Positions 22,353-33,749 of a stretch of DNA of 64,000 nt are shown here, in pieces. The stretch is taken from positions 27,643,356 to 27,707,355 of the forward strand of contig OX463815.1 in NCBI GenBank assembly GCA_949825045.1. Direction: 5' to 3'. Within the stretch, counting starts at the first letter, position 1. Each line of letters begins with the position of its first letter. This DNA is from Argyresthia goedartella. Taxonomy: Eukaryota > Arthropoda > Insecta > Lepidoptera > Argyresthiidae. Both the position numbers and the translations under genes were made by a program. The notes beneath the pieces are model-generated. The model saw only the letters and a program-made list of their open reading frames with translations, did not search any database and was not told the origin of the DNA.

Positions 22353-24263
22353 AACAAGCCAGTCTCGCAGCGCAGATTACTCAGCCAGCCGTAAAAAGTT
22401 GTGAGATGTAATGTAAAACCAAGACGGCAACTTCATTCAGTACCACAGTAAGCTGCCTGTATCAATATTAGACATCTTTATATCTTAATTTATAGAATGA
22501 CTTGGCAATCGCCTACAACAATAGATCTGCATACAGCTAGATTTATTATTCCAAAGTTATTTATTTCTATAGTAATTATATTAACAAATATGCTCCGTAT
22601 ATGCAATATTTTGGAATATGCCGCTTCTTTACGTTGGACCTGGACTTTAGGAGGAGAGAGGAAATATTAATGTACATGTACCATCATCAGCAGTTGTGGA
22701 AGACCATTGTAAGGGTTCTTTTCCCATACAGCCCAACACTTAGAAGTCATAACACAATAGTTATTTGTGTCACAAGGGAGCAAAATGATGTATTTACGGC
22801 GAGGGCGGTACATTGAATCCAGAGTGAAGGGAAGGATTCTACTATAGAATCCTGGGCGTAGCGAGGGATTCTAAGTTAGAATCCTGAGCGTAACGAAGGA
22901 TTCAAGCGTTAACGCCAATGACGAAAATAATTTTGCTCCTGTGTGACACATACAACTTTTCACATCGACAATGAGGAAAATTTAAATTAAATGCTCTAAA
23001 AAAATTCAATAACTGTATTTTGAATTATACTTTCACCACTTTTACAGTAATCGAACAACGTAAACTCACGCAAAGGTCACCACAGATAAAATCCGCGGCA
23101 GTCTCACACGTACTGTCTTGAACTAGAATGAAATATCTTATTTATATCCTCTGTACTTATTTTCATGGATCTTTTGCTTAATAAACGTTCTTAATGATTA
23201 TATTATAATAAAAGTATATTTTACTACAGATAAAATATTCCTGTGTACTTTTACTAATGTGTAAAAATAATCGAATCCAATATTACAATGGTTTCGGATA
23301 TCAATATTCATTATATCACAATAACAGTCATCGATAGTTTTGATTTCAGTAAAACAAATAATTTATTGTGACATTTTTTTTTAAACATTACGAAAAGTTC
23401 ATAAATTTTCATATAACATTGTTAAAGTTAAAACTTGAAACATGTTCGTTTTAAATCGACTACGCCATCGTAGTCGATTGTAATGTAATTTCATAATTAC
23501 ATTCTATTATTTTAATCTGTGTTAAATTGGCATATTGCGTAAATGCTACATGCCAATGAATAAATTAAAAAAGTAGCTTGAACAGAAAAGTAGCATTTTG
23601 CTCCCTCTCGTCGCGGAGCAAAACTTACTTTACCGAATGAAAGGTGTGAAAATGGTTTTTGAATGGTTTTTGAAATGCGACGAAAAGTTTAACAAAAGCA
23701 AGGCTTTACCGCCATATGCTAGCAGCCAGGGAAATAAGTTTTAAAGTGTGCTTCCACTTCTGCTACTGATAGTACATGTTTATACACTAGCGGTTTCACT
23801 TTTTGTAAACACAAACATAAGCCGACTTTTGTGCTCTTCCTGTACAACGAAGCCAAATTAAAATAGAATACTTTTTTGGAGAATTATTGAACAATAAATA
23901 ACCATCATCATAACTACTTATTAAGCTACGATTGGCTAATGACCAGGCATAAGGTGATTGTTTATTATTTAGAAAGAAAATAATTTTGATATTAAGTATT
24001 ATGCAATGCGATTGCCAAGTCATTATATTAATAAATAAATAAATATGTTAGATTATTATGTCCAATTAAATATGTCTTATATTGATACGGTCATCTTAAA
24101 ATATTATAAGATAACAAATAAGGTAAAACTGTATGATAAAGATGAACAGCTATTTCTATGTACACGTAATAGGTACTGAATGAAGTTGCTGGCTTGGTTT
24201 TACATGAGATCTCACAACTTTTTACGGCTGGCTGAGTTATCTGCGCTGCGTGACTAGCTTGTT
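22353..24263. mobile_element. 1.9-kb segment with long inverted terminal arms
   Basis: The left arm (22353 to about 22515) and right arm (about 24002 to 24263) are inverted copies. Shared blocks, in order from the outside, are CAGCGCAGATTACTCAGCCA, CCGTAAAAAGTTGTGAGAT, GCAACTTCATTCAGTACC, TGTATCAATATTAGACAT and GACTTGGCAATCGC. The right arm carries extra sequence. The interior is non-coding, AT-rich and contains the MITE at 22767-22949. The architecture fits a foldback or MULE-like non-autonomous DNA transposon, or two copies of one repeat in opposite orientation. Confidence 0.6.
22767..22949. mobile_element. MITE-like element with 20-bp terminal inverted repeats
   Basis: Ends GTGTCACAAGGGAGCAAAAT (22767-22786) and ATTTTGCTCCTGTGTGACAC (22930-22949) are inverted with one or two mismatches. 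Inside, units of GGATTCTA...TAGAATCC with GAGCGTAGCGAGG-type spacers recur, so the interior is itself palindromic. No coding capacity. Confidence 0.65.
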
Positions 24264-24324
24264 TTTTTTGTTAGTAATCATCCATTTTTCTTTTCGGGTA
24301 CTATTTCTTGTGCGTTAGCTACTG

Positions 24325-25560
24325 ATGTTCTCAACATGCGACGACTCAAGGTATTCAAATATAGTAAACGACAAAGCACGGACAAGCGAAACAAGCATAA
24401 ACCAAACTCCGGGTGTAGGTACAACCCGAAGAGGAACAATTTACTTGTACGTTCAGTATTTCAATATTGTTTACAGACGGAACACAAATGGTATTTTACT
24501 TTGTTATATTTATGACCAAAAATTTGGTATAGAAATAGGAGAGACGAGGGAGTATATAAAAGAGCGTATTTTAATGGAATTATTCAATAAAAATATCCGA
24601 AGAGAATAAAATCAAGTCAATACCAAGACAGTAAAAAAAACAACCAAGACAAGACAAGACACCTAGGGACGACCTAGGTAAGAACCACAAAAAATAAACT
24701 CCTATTCAAATTTTGTTTTTTAAGGACGTTTTGAAGCTAAACTATGCGTTTGTGTAACATTTTTTGCAGTAACACGGCTAAAGTTCAATTATAATTTAGA
24801 TTAGAATATGAAATGCCACTGCTTTTTTTTATTAGAGGGGGAAAAAATGGAATTTCCCATGCCCAGGAGTCAGACCTCCCTGCTATGTCCGGGTCCCTAA
24901 ACATTGAGCGGGCATAAGCTCGTTTAGTTTTCGGACTAAAAACAACCCCTTTGTTGAATTTGACAGTTATCGATAATCGATATAACTGTGAGCCATGGTG
25001 ACATACCACTGCCACTGTCATGTCAGCCATTTGTATCAAAGCGGAAAGCTGTACCGCGATACACCCAACTCCATCTATGAAACTATCCAGAACATTAATT
25101 GCATTAGTGCATTGATAAATATAAAAATGAGAGCTGTAATTCCGAAATGATTTCATTTTTCCTGGTATTGCAGTCTAAACACTACTCTTGATTAAAATTT
25201 CAAGATTATAGGTCTGCTAGTAGTACATTAGAATTTCGATAATCGATGAGTCAGTCAGTGAGTCAGTGAAAAAAATGAAGGAACTTTGAACGGCTGTCGT
25301 TTCCAATATTTTGGTTCAAATTGACAGAATTTTAGGAATCTGCTTATTTAAATTGTACCCTATTGCCACAGAAAAATTTAGGTGTCTAGCTTTATCTACA
25401 ACATAGTTATAGGGAGGTCGATACATCCCGAAGTGCTTCCTGTAAAGGATAGTATGGCTGTGCTTCTTTGCTCGACTTGGCGGGGGCACTGCCGTGCCCC
25501 CAGATAGGTAATAGTGAAGGTAGGTCTTACCCTAATATATTAAATTGCACTTGATGTTAA
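24325..25560. other. Unassigned sequence with two open frames
   Basis: A 94-codon frame (24325-24609, plus) and a 123-codon frame (25156-24785, minus) have no domain I recognise, no signal peptide and no splice context. Short-period GAGTCAGTCAGTGAGTCAGT runs lie near 25245-25265. I treat both frames as probably non-coding. Confidence 0.25.
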
Positions 25561-25594
25561 ACATTCTCATGTTTATGACGTGCAATATAAATAA

Positions 25595-25865
25595 AATCGG
25601 TCAAGCGCGAGTCGGACTCACACACGAAAGGTTCCGTAACCATCGCACAAGAAAAAACACAAAATAAATTGTTTCTTGTATGGAGCACCCCTTTTTTTAA
25701 TGGATGTAGTTCATTATTAGTAACGGAATTACTCAACTCCCTACCTACTACATTTAATCAGATAGAGCCCGCTGACGGACAGTACGGACGTATAGACGGA
25801 CAGACGGACAGCGGAGGCCAGGAAATAGTCTCGTTGGGCACTCTTTGGTTACGGAACCCTAAAAA
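25595..25865 (-). mobile_element. Common lepidopteran interspersed repeat
   Basis: One end holds CGGTCAAGCGCGAGTCGGAC and GGTTCCGTAACCATCGCAC; the other holds a GACGGACAG-type simple run and GGTTACGGAACCCTAAAAAC. The same blocks recur in the copies at 35330-35560, 36150-36444 and 55200-55375. Non-coding; the intact boundaries are not visible. Confidence 0.6.
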
Positions 25866-25949
25866 CCCCCGTATTACTATTCGAACTTTGTGTTTTGTTT
25901 ATCGTTCTTACTCACCGGTCTCTATGTCCTTCTAGCCTTCTAACGTCGT

Positions 25950-27290
25950 CCTCAATGTCTACGACATAAACCAAGACATAGGAATACTTACCCACACGGT
26001 TAGTACTTACTGCTTATTACACTAGCAGCACATACGTATTATATATAAATATAAGAGCCGTATACGATTTTACTCACTCACGCGTAAGCATTCAAATATA
26101 ATATTTTATTAGAAGAAAATTACTGCCTCTTATATCCACTCCGTCACCCTCAACAATAGTAATATTTACATATAAATTATCCATTCTTTAGTATTACTTA
26201 CTTACTTGTACCTATCTATAGGAAGTAGAGCAGATCAAAGGCCGCATGCCCATGGCATACCAGTAGCTTTTGGCCTATGTGTATTTACATACACATTTTC
26301 ACATGTATGGGATCTTGATTAAAACTTAAGATAAGGACACAAAAAGAATAGGTTACATCATGGTCAATTACTTATTCAGTACAATGTGATAACTAAACAA
26401 CAATATCTACACTTTTAATAAAACACTAATTTTTACCCGACTGCCGCGAAGCGCAGAAGAGGAGGTTTATATGTTTGACTTATGTGTATATATGTATTTA
26501 TATAACTATTTTTGTTCCTATAACCGCTCGTAAATATTTACCGGCTCAACCGATTTTGATAAACATCATTGGATTCCTCTTGATATGTTACTGGGTGCAT
26601 ACAATTCTTAAAAATCAAAATGGCAGTACGTATGCGCTTTAATTTGCATGCTTAAAAAGAGCCTTGAGTGGGCAAAATAAAAGGCATTAAAAGGCGAGTG
26701 CTTATTAATTAATAATAATAATTATTAATATTATAAATGATTATTATTTTTTAATAACTTGTACTTGTTTTTACACATTGTAGAACAAGGAATGTTCACT
26801 TCTCTCTAAAATCCCTATATTAGGGAGTAGAGGATGAGTAGAGCTTCCCACTAGTAACAACGGCTTAAATATAAACAAATTTAGGAGACAAATGTACTAT
26901 CGAACCATCTGAATCATGACCCACCATAAGCTTATTTTGCTAAACCCCTTAAATGCAAGTAGGTCGAAATTCGCTTGAAGGTTTATTTCCTTGGTAACGA
27001 ACTTGTTATCATTTGATTAGACACTGACATTTTGATAGATCTTACAAGTTTGAAAGTTTCAAACGAATTATCAGGCAAAAGGGTCATGATTCAGTTGGTT
27101 CGATTGTACATAGGTAGATCAAAAACATGTTTAAGTTTGTAAAAAGTGAATTAAATAAATGTGTAGGTATTTAACTTAGAACAGATGAAAAATATAGATT
27201 AGTTGTGTGGATGTTTGGTGTATGTGTATAGGAGAGAAGATGGGAAGTGTAATGTGTGTCTGTTTACTATCTAGATAAAGGAATTTAAGC
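25950..27290. other. AT-rich intergenic sequence with repeat debris
   Basis: A repeat fragment at about 26436-26600 starts TACCCGACTGCCGCGAAGCG and contains CTCAACCGATTTTGATAAAC. This block is typical of interspersed repeats in Lepidoptera, and a related block lies at 59190-59350. Nothing else recognisable. Confidence 0.4.
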
Positions 27291-27299
27291 GTATTTTTC

Positions 27300-27835
27300 A
27301 AAGACAAAGTCAAAGTCAAAATTTCTTTATAACTGTAGATAATTACATATACTTAGTAAACGACATTTTTTGCCTCTTCTCTACATTGGACCACTGTGGG
27401 TGACACAGGGCGAAGATTGATTATTATATCTCTTTTAAAAATTGGTTGTGTTTAACTAGTACAAATATTACAACTTTTATTATTATAAATTATATGCAGG
27501 AATAAATAATTTAAAAAATATTTATAGCGAGTTCTGTGTTGAGTAAGATTAACCCCATACTTTTTTGCCCAAGTAATCTTGAACATTGTAATATTCCCCT
27601 TTAGACAAAGTTGTTGTTTCATGGTTTTTAAATTACTCAAATGGCCTTTTCAAAGACTCCAGAGGTATCTTGTTGAAGTAGAGAATGCATTGACCCTTGA
27701 AACAATTGCTAACTTTCGCAATTCTAAGCCGGGGCGCAACTAGTTTGTGATTATTTCTAAGGTTAACATTACAGTTATCGCTAATTTTGGGAAAATGTTG
27801 TAAGGTTCTTGCGTTCATACATCATATTTATATAT
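27300..27835 (-). pseudogene. 5'-truncated copy of the 5.3-kb LINE family
   Basis: On the minus strand RTLQHFPKISDNCNVNLRN, then RLRIAKVSNCFKGQCILYFN and KIPLESLKRPFE parallel the end of the ORF at 8140-8330. The 3' UTR and a tail of TTTGAC-type repeats (27300-27325) follow. Frameshifts after PFE make it a pseudogene. Low divergence at the protein level from the 5.3-kb copy places both in one family. Confidence 0.8.
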
Positions 27836-27844
27836 AACAGTTGG

Positions 27845-27975
27845 TTGGATGATGAAGTAGGATGCCCGCTATACACAGGCGGGTGATCGGTCCTTTATTG
27901 TGACATTTTCACCCAATTCACGGTGCTTGAGCACCGGTAACTGTTGATTCAGCCGACATCCCACCCTAAATCTTC
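27845..27975. repeat. Short interspersed repeat, copy 1
   Basis: GATGATGAAGTAGGATGCCC, then ACAGGCGGGTGATCGGTCCT and TGTGACATTTTC match the block at 31968-32060 (GGTGGGACGCTC, ACAGGCGGGTGGTCGGCCCT, TGTGACTATTCCC). Function unknown. Confidence 0.55.
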
Positions 27976-28039
27976 TTATTCTTTTAGTGAATTCTAGTAT
28001 GTCACTGAGTTTGAAGTTTGCGAAGTATTTAGTGTTTAT

Positions 28040-28270
28040 AATAATAAAATAATAATATCTTGTACACTATTTACACATTGATCTATCCCCAAACTAGGAT
28101 TCTCTGTATCTTGGGTACTAGACAACGATACATGACTACATGAAACAACCATGACTAGGGTTCAAACTTCCGTTCTCATCAAACAAATATTTGCCCCCAC
28201 CGGGACTGGAACCCGGGACCTTTGGCTTCGTAGGTAGGGTCACTACCGACTCGGCCATTCGGGTCGTCAA
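28040..28270 (-). mobile_element. tRNA-derived SINE, family 1
   Basis: Minus strand order: tRNA-like head with box A (TGGCCGAGTCGG) and box B (GGTTCCAGTCC), then GGTGGGGGCAAATATTTGTT, a body with CATGGTTGTTTCATG and CGTTGTCTAGTACCCAAGAT, and a tail of ATTATT repeats near 28040. It closely matches 31499-31756 in opposite orientation. Confidence 0.85.
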
Positions 28271-28355
28271 AGTTTGGATCAAGCTTTATCAATTATAAGT
28301 GTCTATTTAGTATACAGTAACCTGGTACCTACACCTACCAGAGTATCTACTAAGA

Positions 28356-28960
28356 TTAAATAAAACTTAGCCTTCTTTTGTTCCATCCATCCATTGAGAT
28401 GAACATCTTCGATTGTCTGCAGACTTTAATGTTCTTCCACTCTAGCTTCGCATTACGCATGGCTATTAAATTGAAGATTTTTTTGGTGACAGTTGCTTGA
28501 TGGAGGCAGTCTGGGTGCCCAATAAATAGCTTATCTGCACCGAATCTGGCCACCTCGTCTATTTTTTCATTTCCTTGAATCCCTTCGTTACTAGACCTAG
28601 ACTAGGACTTGGATACCCATGCAATAATTACTTCCGAAGCACTTCCCAAAGAGTTTAGGGTTGCCTTACATTATTTGACTAGTGCAGATTTATTGGCTAG
28701 TTGTCTTAGCGCCTTTAAGGCTGCTTGACTATCTGAATATTACTACAGTCTTATTTTCAGTTCTTTCTTTTTTTCTTCCTTTAGAGCAGCAGCACATTCC
28801 ATTATAGCAAAAAAATCCGCTTGGAACACGCTGGCGCTTAGGCCCAAGGCAAATGATTTGTCAAGATATATTAACCAACTCCTGCTAGTTTTGTGCTATC
28901 TCTTCTTGAATCATCCGTGAAGCAAGTGATCGCCGATTGTTCTATTTCTATTTCCTAATT
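28356..28960 (-). pseudogene. RNase H and C-terminal region of the LINE
   Basis: The frame-broken RNase H part corresponds to the copy at 1651-2075. It is followed by RFGADKLFIGHPDCLHQATV, then MRNAKLEWKNIKVCRQSKM. A downstream stretch like the latter also occurs at 9868-10000. Product would have degraded the RNA strand of the cDNA hybrid; here it is non-functional. Confidence 0.6.
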
Positions 28961-29867
28961 TTCTCTTGTTCCTATGTGGATTCGATATTAAAAAATCGTA
29001 TTTCTTTCATTCTCGTCAGGTCATTATTTGATATAATCATGTCAAATTTTCCACTTGTCATTCCTTCCTATGGGAGCATGTTCTTTGTCCCTGTCGGAGT
29101 TGCCTTTCCAGTCCTTGTTCATTTTCATTCCATACTATTGTTTGGTGGCTGTCTTTTTTACTTCTATATGCAGTGAGTTTAGATTGAATATTCTTAGTAA
29201 GGATGCCGTTGGTATCGACCCCATGGCTGCTGTAATCGTAAGACATGCTAATTTGTTTACCTTGCAAGCTCCTTTTTCGTTGTTGCTAGATCTGTTCTTT
29301 ACCACCATACAATTGTTCCATATAGAATTCTCGTTTTTTTTTAAATAAATTAACTTACCTTAAATTTGATCCCTTCACCACATTTGGCTCCATTTCGATG
29401 TTCTTACATTTGTTCACGAGAGGACTATTTTTGTTTTATCTGGGTGGAGATCAAATCGTTGTCCTGACACCAATGTAAAACTTCACCTATTGCGCTTCAT
29501 AAAGGATCTTATCGTACTTAAAATGTTCCCAATGATAAGACGCCGTCATCTGAAAACACCTGTAAATATATTGTGTTTGTTTAAGCGGGTTATTAGCAAG
29601 TCTATAAGTAGACACTTTATAGGTTGTTATGGATATCCGCTCTGCAGGAAAACTCTATTTGCTCCGATTCTGTCAAAAATTCTGTTCAAATTTGCAGATA
29701 TCACTCTGTTTTCAAGTATCGTTACCATCCACTTTGCCATTAAGTTATGTATACCATCCCGATTGAAGGACTCTTATATTGCTTGGAAATTTGCTATGTC
29801 AAATGCTCCCTCCACATCAAAGAAGCATCATAGGACAAAATTTTGCTTTCTAATGCTCTCTTATCTT

Positions 29868-30161
29868 TTAACGAAAAATTGTGCAGAGCTGTTTCTGTCG
29901 ATTTCCTGCCATATAAGCATGCTGATTGCGATGCCGCGGGGATGAAGCACTTTCATTTAGTGTTTTCCTTAAATGTCTATCCAATAGTTTATCTAATGAT
30001 TTTAATAACAAGGAATAAAGACTTAAGCACCGGAACGATTTTGCGTCCTGATAAGTCTTCTTTCTCGGTTTTGGTATCAAAGCTGATTTTACCTTCCCCC
30101 AAGTCAGAGGAATATAATTTAATGCTATGCTGCTCCTATAGTATTCTACAAGTACTGGCAT
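29868..30161 (-). pseudogene. LINE reverse transcriptase N-terminal fragment
   Basis: Minus strand reads WGKVKSALIPKPRKKTYQDA, then KSFRCLSLYSLLLKSLDKLL, then HRNQHAYMAGN. These match the RT entry blocks (W....V.FIPKPGK..Y..AKSFRPISL.S.LLK..E.L.DR, then NQHAYQ.GKS) of RNase H-type LINEs. Catalytic motifs downstream are not intact. Confidence 0.7.
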
Positions 30162-30849
30162 AATGGAATCAGGACCCGAAGATTTGAATGGTGCAAATGA
30201 ATTAATTGGCCATCCTACATATTATTATACCAGGTAGATCCTCTCATGCATTATGGTGATCAGACGTGTCATTGTCTTTGTATTCCTTATAACCTGGGAA
30301 GTGTGTCTCCAGCATAACTTTCAACACTGTTTGTGGTTCAGATTCAAGTTTTCCGTCTATTTTTAACTACCTAGTTAACATGTTTTGTCACTTGCCAGCA
30401 ACAGCAGCAGTTTTACCAGCAAAATTTCTTCGGAGTATGTGTTTATCTCCTTGTAGTACAGGCGCCAGCATTTCCTGATTTCTCTGTATGTTATTTCACT
30501 ATATATATACTAACTTTTCTTTACTTGTCCCAGCTAGCGTCATCCTTGCTCAAAGGGCCTGCCTCATAGCTCACCGAGTTATTTTCGTAATAAAAATGAT
30601 AAAATAGGAATAAAACAGAGTCCTTGAGAGATTCACAACAATAAGTTTTTATTTGTCTATGTTAAAAGATAAAAATAAAATAACTACAAAGATAAGAAAC
30701 TATGAAATAAATGAAAAATTATTTTGCTATAAGGTCGGAAGACTTGCCTGTCCAGATAGACTAAGTTAAAAAAAAATAAAGGAAATACGGAATGCCGCTA
30801 GTTTCTTGTATAGTGTTTCGAACGAATTTGCTTACTTTTTATCAATTAG

Positions 30850-30869
30850 GATATATATATATATATATA
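30850..30869. repeat. (AT)n microsatellite
   Basis: An uninterrupted alternating AT run of about 20 bases in AT-rich sequence just upstream of the 181-bp array. Confidence 0.85.
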
Positions 30870-30924
30870 AATTTTTCCTCTTACTAATTAATATTTTTTT
30901 ACAACATATTTTTAACACAATCTG

Positions 30925-31498
30925 CTCTGTCACAACTATTCATAACGTCGCTTCAATACTTTACTTCAGTAAAACCATACAATAATTGCTTCCCAGAATT
31001 TGGCTCGATCGTGAAATATCCAATCCATCCTCCGTGTTCAAGCTGGCACTTAAGCGACGTTATGAATAGTTGTGACAGAGCCACAACTAGTATCCCTATA
31101 TAGTCTGTGGCCACAAATATTCATAACGTCGCTTCAATACTTTACTTCAGTAAAACCATACAATAATTGCTTCCCAGAATTTCGCTCGATCGTGAAATAT
31201 CCAATCCATCCTCCGTGTTCAAGCTGGCACTTAAGCGACGTTATGAATAGTTGTGACAGAGCCACAACTAGTATCCCTATATAGTCTGTGGCCACAACTA
31301 TTCATAACGTCGCTTCAATACTTTACTTCAGTAAAACCATACAATAATTGCTTCCAAGAATTTGGCTCGATCGTGAAATATCCAATCCATCCTCCGTGTT
31401 CAAGCTGGCACTCAAGCGACATTATGAATAGTTGTGACAGAGCCACAACTAGTATCCCTATATAGTCTGTGGCCACAACTATTCATAACATCGCTTCA
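30925..31498. repeat. 181-bp tandem array of fold-back units
   Basis: Three units and the start of a fourth recur with a 181-bp period. The first unit (30925-31080) is bounded by perfect 29-bp inverted repeats, 30925-30953 and 31052-31080, with outer end CTCTGTCACAACTATTCATA. Later units keep the right arm (31233-31261, 31414-31442) and a slightly shorter left arm. Units are joined by a 30-base spacer, CCACAACTAGTATCCCTATA plus TAGTCTGTGG. Open frames of 70 codons repeat with the array and are a by-product. Confidence 0.9.
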
Positions 31499-31756
31499 CC
31501 CGAATGGCCGAGTCGGCAGTGACCCTGCCTACGAAACCAAGGGTCCCGGGTTCGAGTCCCGGTGGGGGCAAATATTTGTTTGATGAGAACGGATGTTTGT
31601 ACCCTAGTCATGGTTGTTTATCCATCTAAGTATAATATTTATCTATATAAGTACGTGTATCGTTGTCTAGCACCCAAGATACAGGGAATCCTAGTTTGGG
31701 GCTAGATCAATGTGTGTAAATAGTGTCCAAGGTATTATTATTATTATTATTTATTA
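31499..31756 (+). mobile_element. tRNA-derived SINE, family 1, best copy
   Basis: The head has box A (TGGCCGAGTCGG) and box B (GGTTCGAGTCC) within a cloverleaf-sized 70 bases. A body follows with AAATATTTGTTTGATGAG, CATGGTTGTTTATCC and CGTTGTCTAGCACCCAAGAT, then a (TTA)n tail. Boxes A and B are internal RNA polymerase III promoter elements in SINEs of this kind. It splits the fourth unit of the 181-bp array between CGCTTCA and ATACTTTAC. Confidence 0.88.
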
Positions 31757-31858
31757 TTTATACTTTACTTCAGTAAAACCATACAAGAATTGCTTCCCAG
31801 AATTCAGCTCGATCGTGAAATATCCAATCCATCCCCCGTGTTCAAGCTGGCACTTCCA
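31757..31858. repeat. Remainder of the SINE-interrupted fourth array unit
   Basis: Resumes the array sequence at ACTTTACTTCAGTAAAACCA and continues to CAAGCTGGCACTT, then diverges before the right inverted arm. It has more substitutions than units 1-3 (CAAGAATTGC, CATCCCCCGTG). Confidence 0.8.
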
Positions 31859-31967
31859 CTCCAACTTCAGCAGGCAGGTTTAACTGAAGTTATCAACCTG
31901 AAAATAAAAATATCCATGATGAATTTATAGTATGTTATTATTTTTCATTTTGCGACCCAAGAATTAT

Positions 31968-32060
31968 CCATGATGATGATGATGAGGTGGGACGCTCACT
32001 GAAGCACAGGCGGGTGGTCGGCCCTCTAGTGTGACTATTCCCAAGAATTGTCCATAATAT
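31968..32060. repeat. Short interspersed repeat, copy 2, with (ATG)n
   Basis: An ATGATGATGATGATG run leads into GGTGGGACGCTC and ACAGGCGGGTGGTCGGCCCT, the block also found at 27845-27975. Non-coding. Confidence 0.5.
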
Positions 32061-32427
32061 TGTATCGACACTGTTGGTTCTATCGAGTATCGATAAACTA
32101 CATTGTAACTGCTTTGTCAAGCTCTCTAAGTAGGTGTAAACATATTAGTGGGCGATGTACAAAGCCAATTTTGATAGAAACCGAAAATTTATGTGTGCTT
32201 TAGGTTTGAACAATCATTTTGAGTAGTAGTTCTTCAAAGTACTCCTATGGGAGGGGGGCAGCAATGACATCAACAATATTATGCTCACAAACTTTCGCGC
32301 CGTGCGTTCCGCCCGTCCGTCCGTGCATTTAGTCCAACCCATGAGTCGTTTGGCTCAGAATTGATGTAGCCTCGGAATTGATGTAGCCTGGGACCTGTAC
32401 TCAGATTCTAGTACAAAAGGAACCAGC

Positions 32428-32457
32428 ACCCTTTCGACTACCCTTAGTCGAAAGGGT
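32428..32457. repeat. Perfect 13-bp hairpin
   Basis: ACCCTTTCGACTA (32428-32440) and its reverse complement (32445-32457) flank the loop CCCT. Pairing extends imperfectly outward through CCAG / CTGG. Confidence 0.75.
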
Positions 32458-33270
32458 CCTGGAGCACGCCAAAAAGATATTCCTAAAATAGGTACACAAA
32501 TATTTTTCTAAAATTTTGTAAAAGGCTATTCGTCAATTGTGTTACTTACTATTTTAATATATTGCATGAATCTTACCAACAAACTGGGAAGAGTATTTAA
32601 AAAACTCCAAAAATAAAAGGAGCTCCTCAGCTTTCTGGCACATAACCTTGCCACTTTGTAATGGTACACGAGAGTCAGTACATTTGATACTTCATTTTGC
32701 GTGACAGAGGGCTAGCCCATCGCCGCGTTGTATTGTTACACACATTGAGCTGAGCGCGTGGTTGGTTCCAGGAACAGAGTTCAGGTCAGGTTTTTTTGTC
32801 GCATTCCTGCGAAATGTGTAGGGATCAGAGCCGATTTGGCTGCGCGCTGAATAAATTATGAATAACTAAATAATGGAAGGTTATTATGGAACGATACGGA
32901 GAAAGCTATTATGTTGACTGCAAATATACAATTGCGTTTGTTTCGTACGACATGGCGAGTTTGACATCACGGGTATGAATATCATTCTAGTGATCTTTGT
33001 CTAAGACGCTAGCGGTCGGGAAGGCTTAATTAATCGCAACAAGCTTTTATGTTCAGCGATCAACAGATTGTGTGTATCGGCAATACCGAATGACTTGAGT
33101 GATAACCTACGGTTGATCATAGTGAATATGCGTACACAAAGTTTGTAGAACGGCGGATCTGCATGGCATGTTTGGTTGAAATTAGACCCTGTGTAGTTAG
33201 AGATAAGAAGCTTTCGCTTGGGCAGCGCGTGTTCGCAAAGGACGCCATTTTTTTTCAGACATGTGGAGTC

Positions 33271-33307
33271 TATAAATACGAGAGCGTGGGGAGGGGAAGT
33301 ATTCAGT
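33271..33307 (+). promoter_or_regulatory. Candidate core promoter (TATA plus initiator)
   Basis: TATAAATA at 33271 is followed 34 bases later by the arthropod initiator TCAGT (33303-33307), with GTGGGGAGGGGAAG between. Downstream to about 33720 lies non-coding sequence rich in GAGTCTGAGTCTG and possible donors such as GTGAGTGT. It may be a gene promoter or the U3/R part of a solo LTR. I see no second copy in the window that would prove an LTR. Confidence 0.45.
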
Positions 33308-33749
33308 CTCAGCGTCAAGCTACTGTGACAGTCGTCTTTCAGCAATTCTAAACAGTTTTGGTCTGCCGTTTTACGCGTCTGAACTGGACGAATTGTGATT
33401 GCGTGTTTCAGTGGATTTTCGTGAGTGTCTGAAGCGCCGAGATATACCTCGGTTCCTATCTTTTAAATCAACCTACCCTAAATTCCAAAACTATCCTTGG
33501 GTCGTTAGATAAGAACTTGTAGGTAATTGATCTGAGTCTGAGTCTGGGCTTGGAGCGACCCTAAATTCCTTTTTCCTTCACCATAGGGTTCCTGGATTGG
33601 CTCTTAGGATATTCGCGGGCTAATCCTCTCCTTATTCCTTTCGAGTAGCGAGTTTTGAAATTCCCACACACACAGTCATTAACCACACAAGCACATTCAA
33701 ATCAAACTCAACCATTTTCGAGTGGTGTCGATAATGGACGTGGTATAAC

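Larger units (their letters stand above)
28345..30165 (-). mobile_element. Decayed RNase H-bearing LINE
   Basis: Minus-strand order is RT start (30161-29868), a degraded middle, RNase H (about 28960-28640) and a C-terminal segment (28553-28356). This RT then RNase H then tail order is that of R1/LOA/I-group non-LTR elements. Stops and frameshifts are frequent throughout. Related fragments lie at 1651-2075 and 9868-10000. Confidence 0.7.

Noticed and set aside
24785..25156. 123-codon minus-strand open frame
   Set aside because: No domain, no signal peptide and no splice context; length is within chance for this window.
30925..31498. CRISPR-like spacing of repeats in the 181-bp array
   Set aside because: The whole unit repeats, including what would be spacers, units have inverted ends, and the genome is eukaryotic.
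31499..31570. tRNA gene
   Set aside because: Boxes A and B are present, but the sequence runs into a SINE body and ATT tail and shares that body with other copies; likewise at 10270, 13860, 28200 and 58625.
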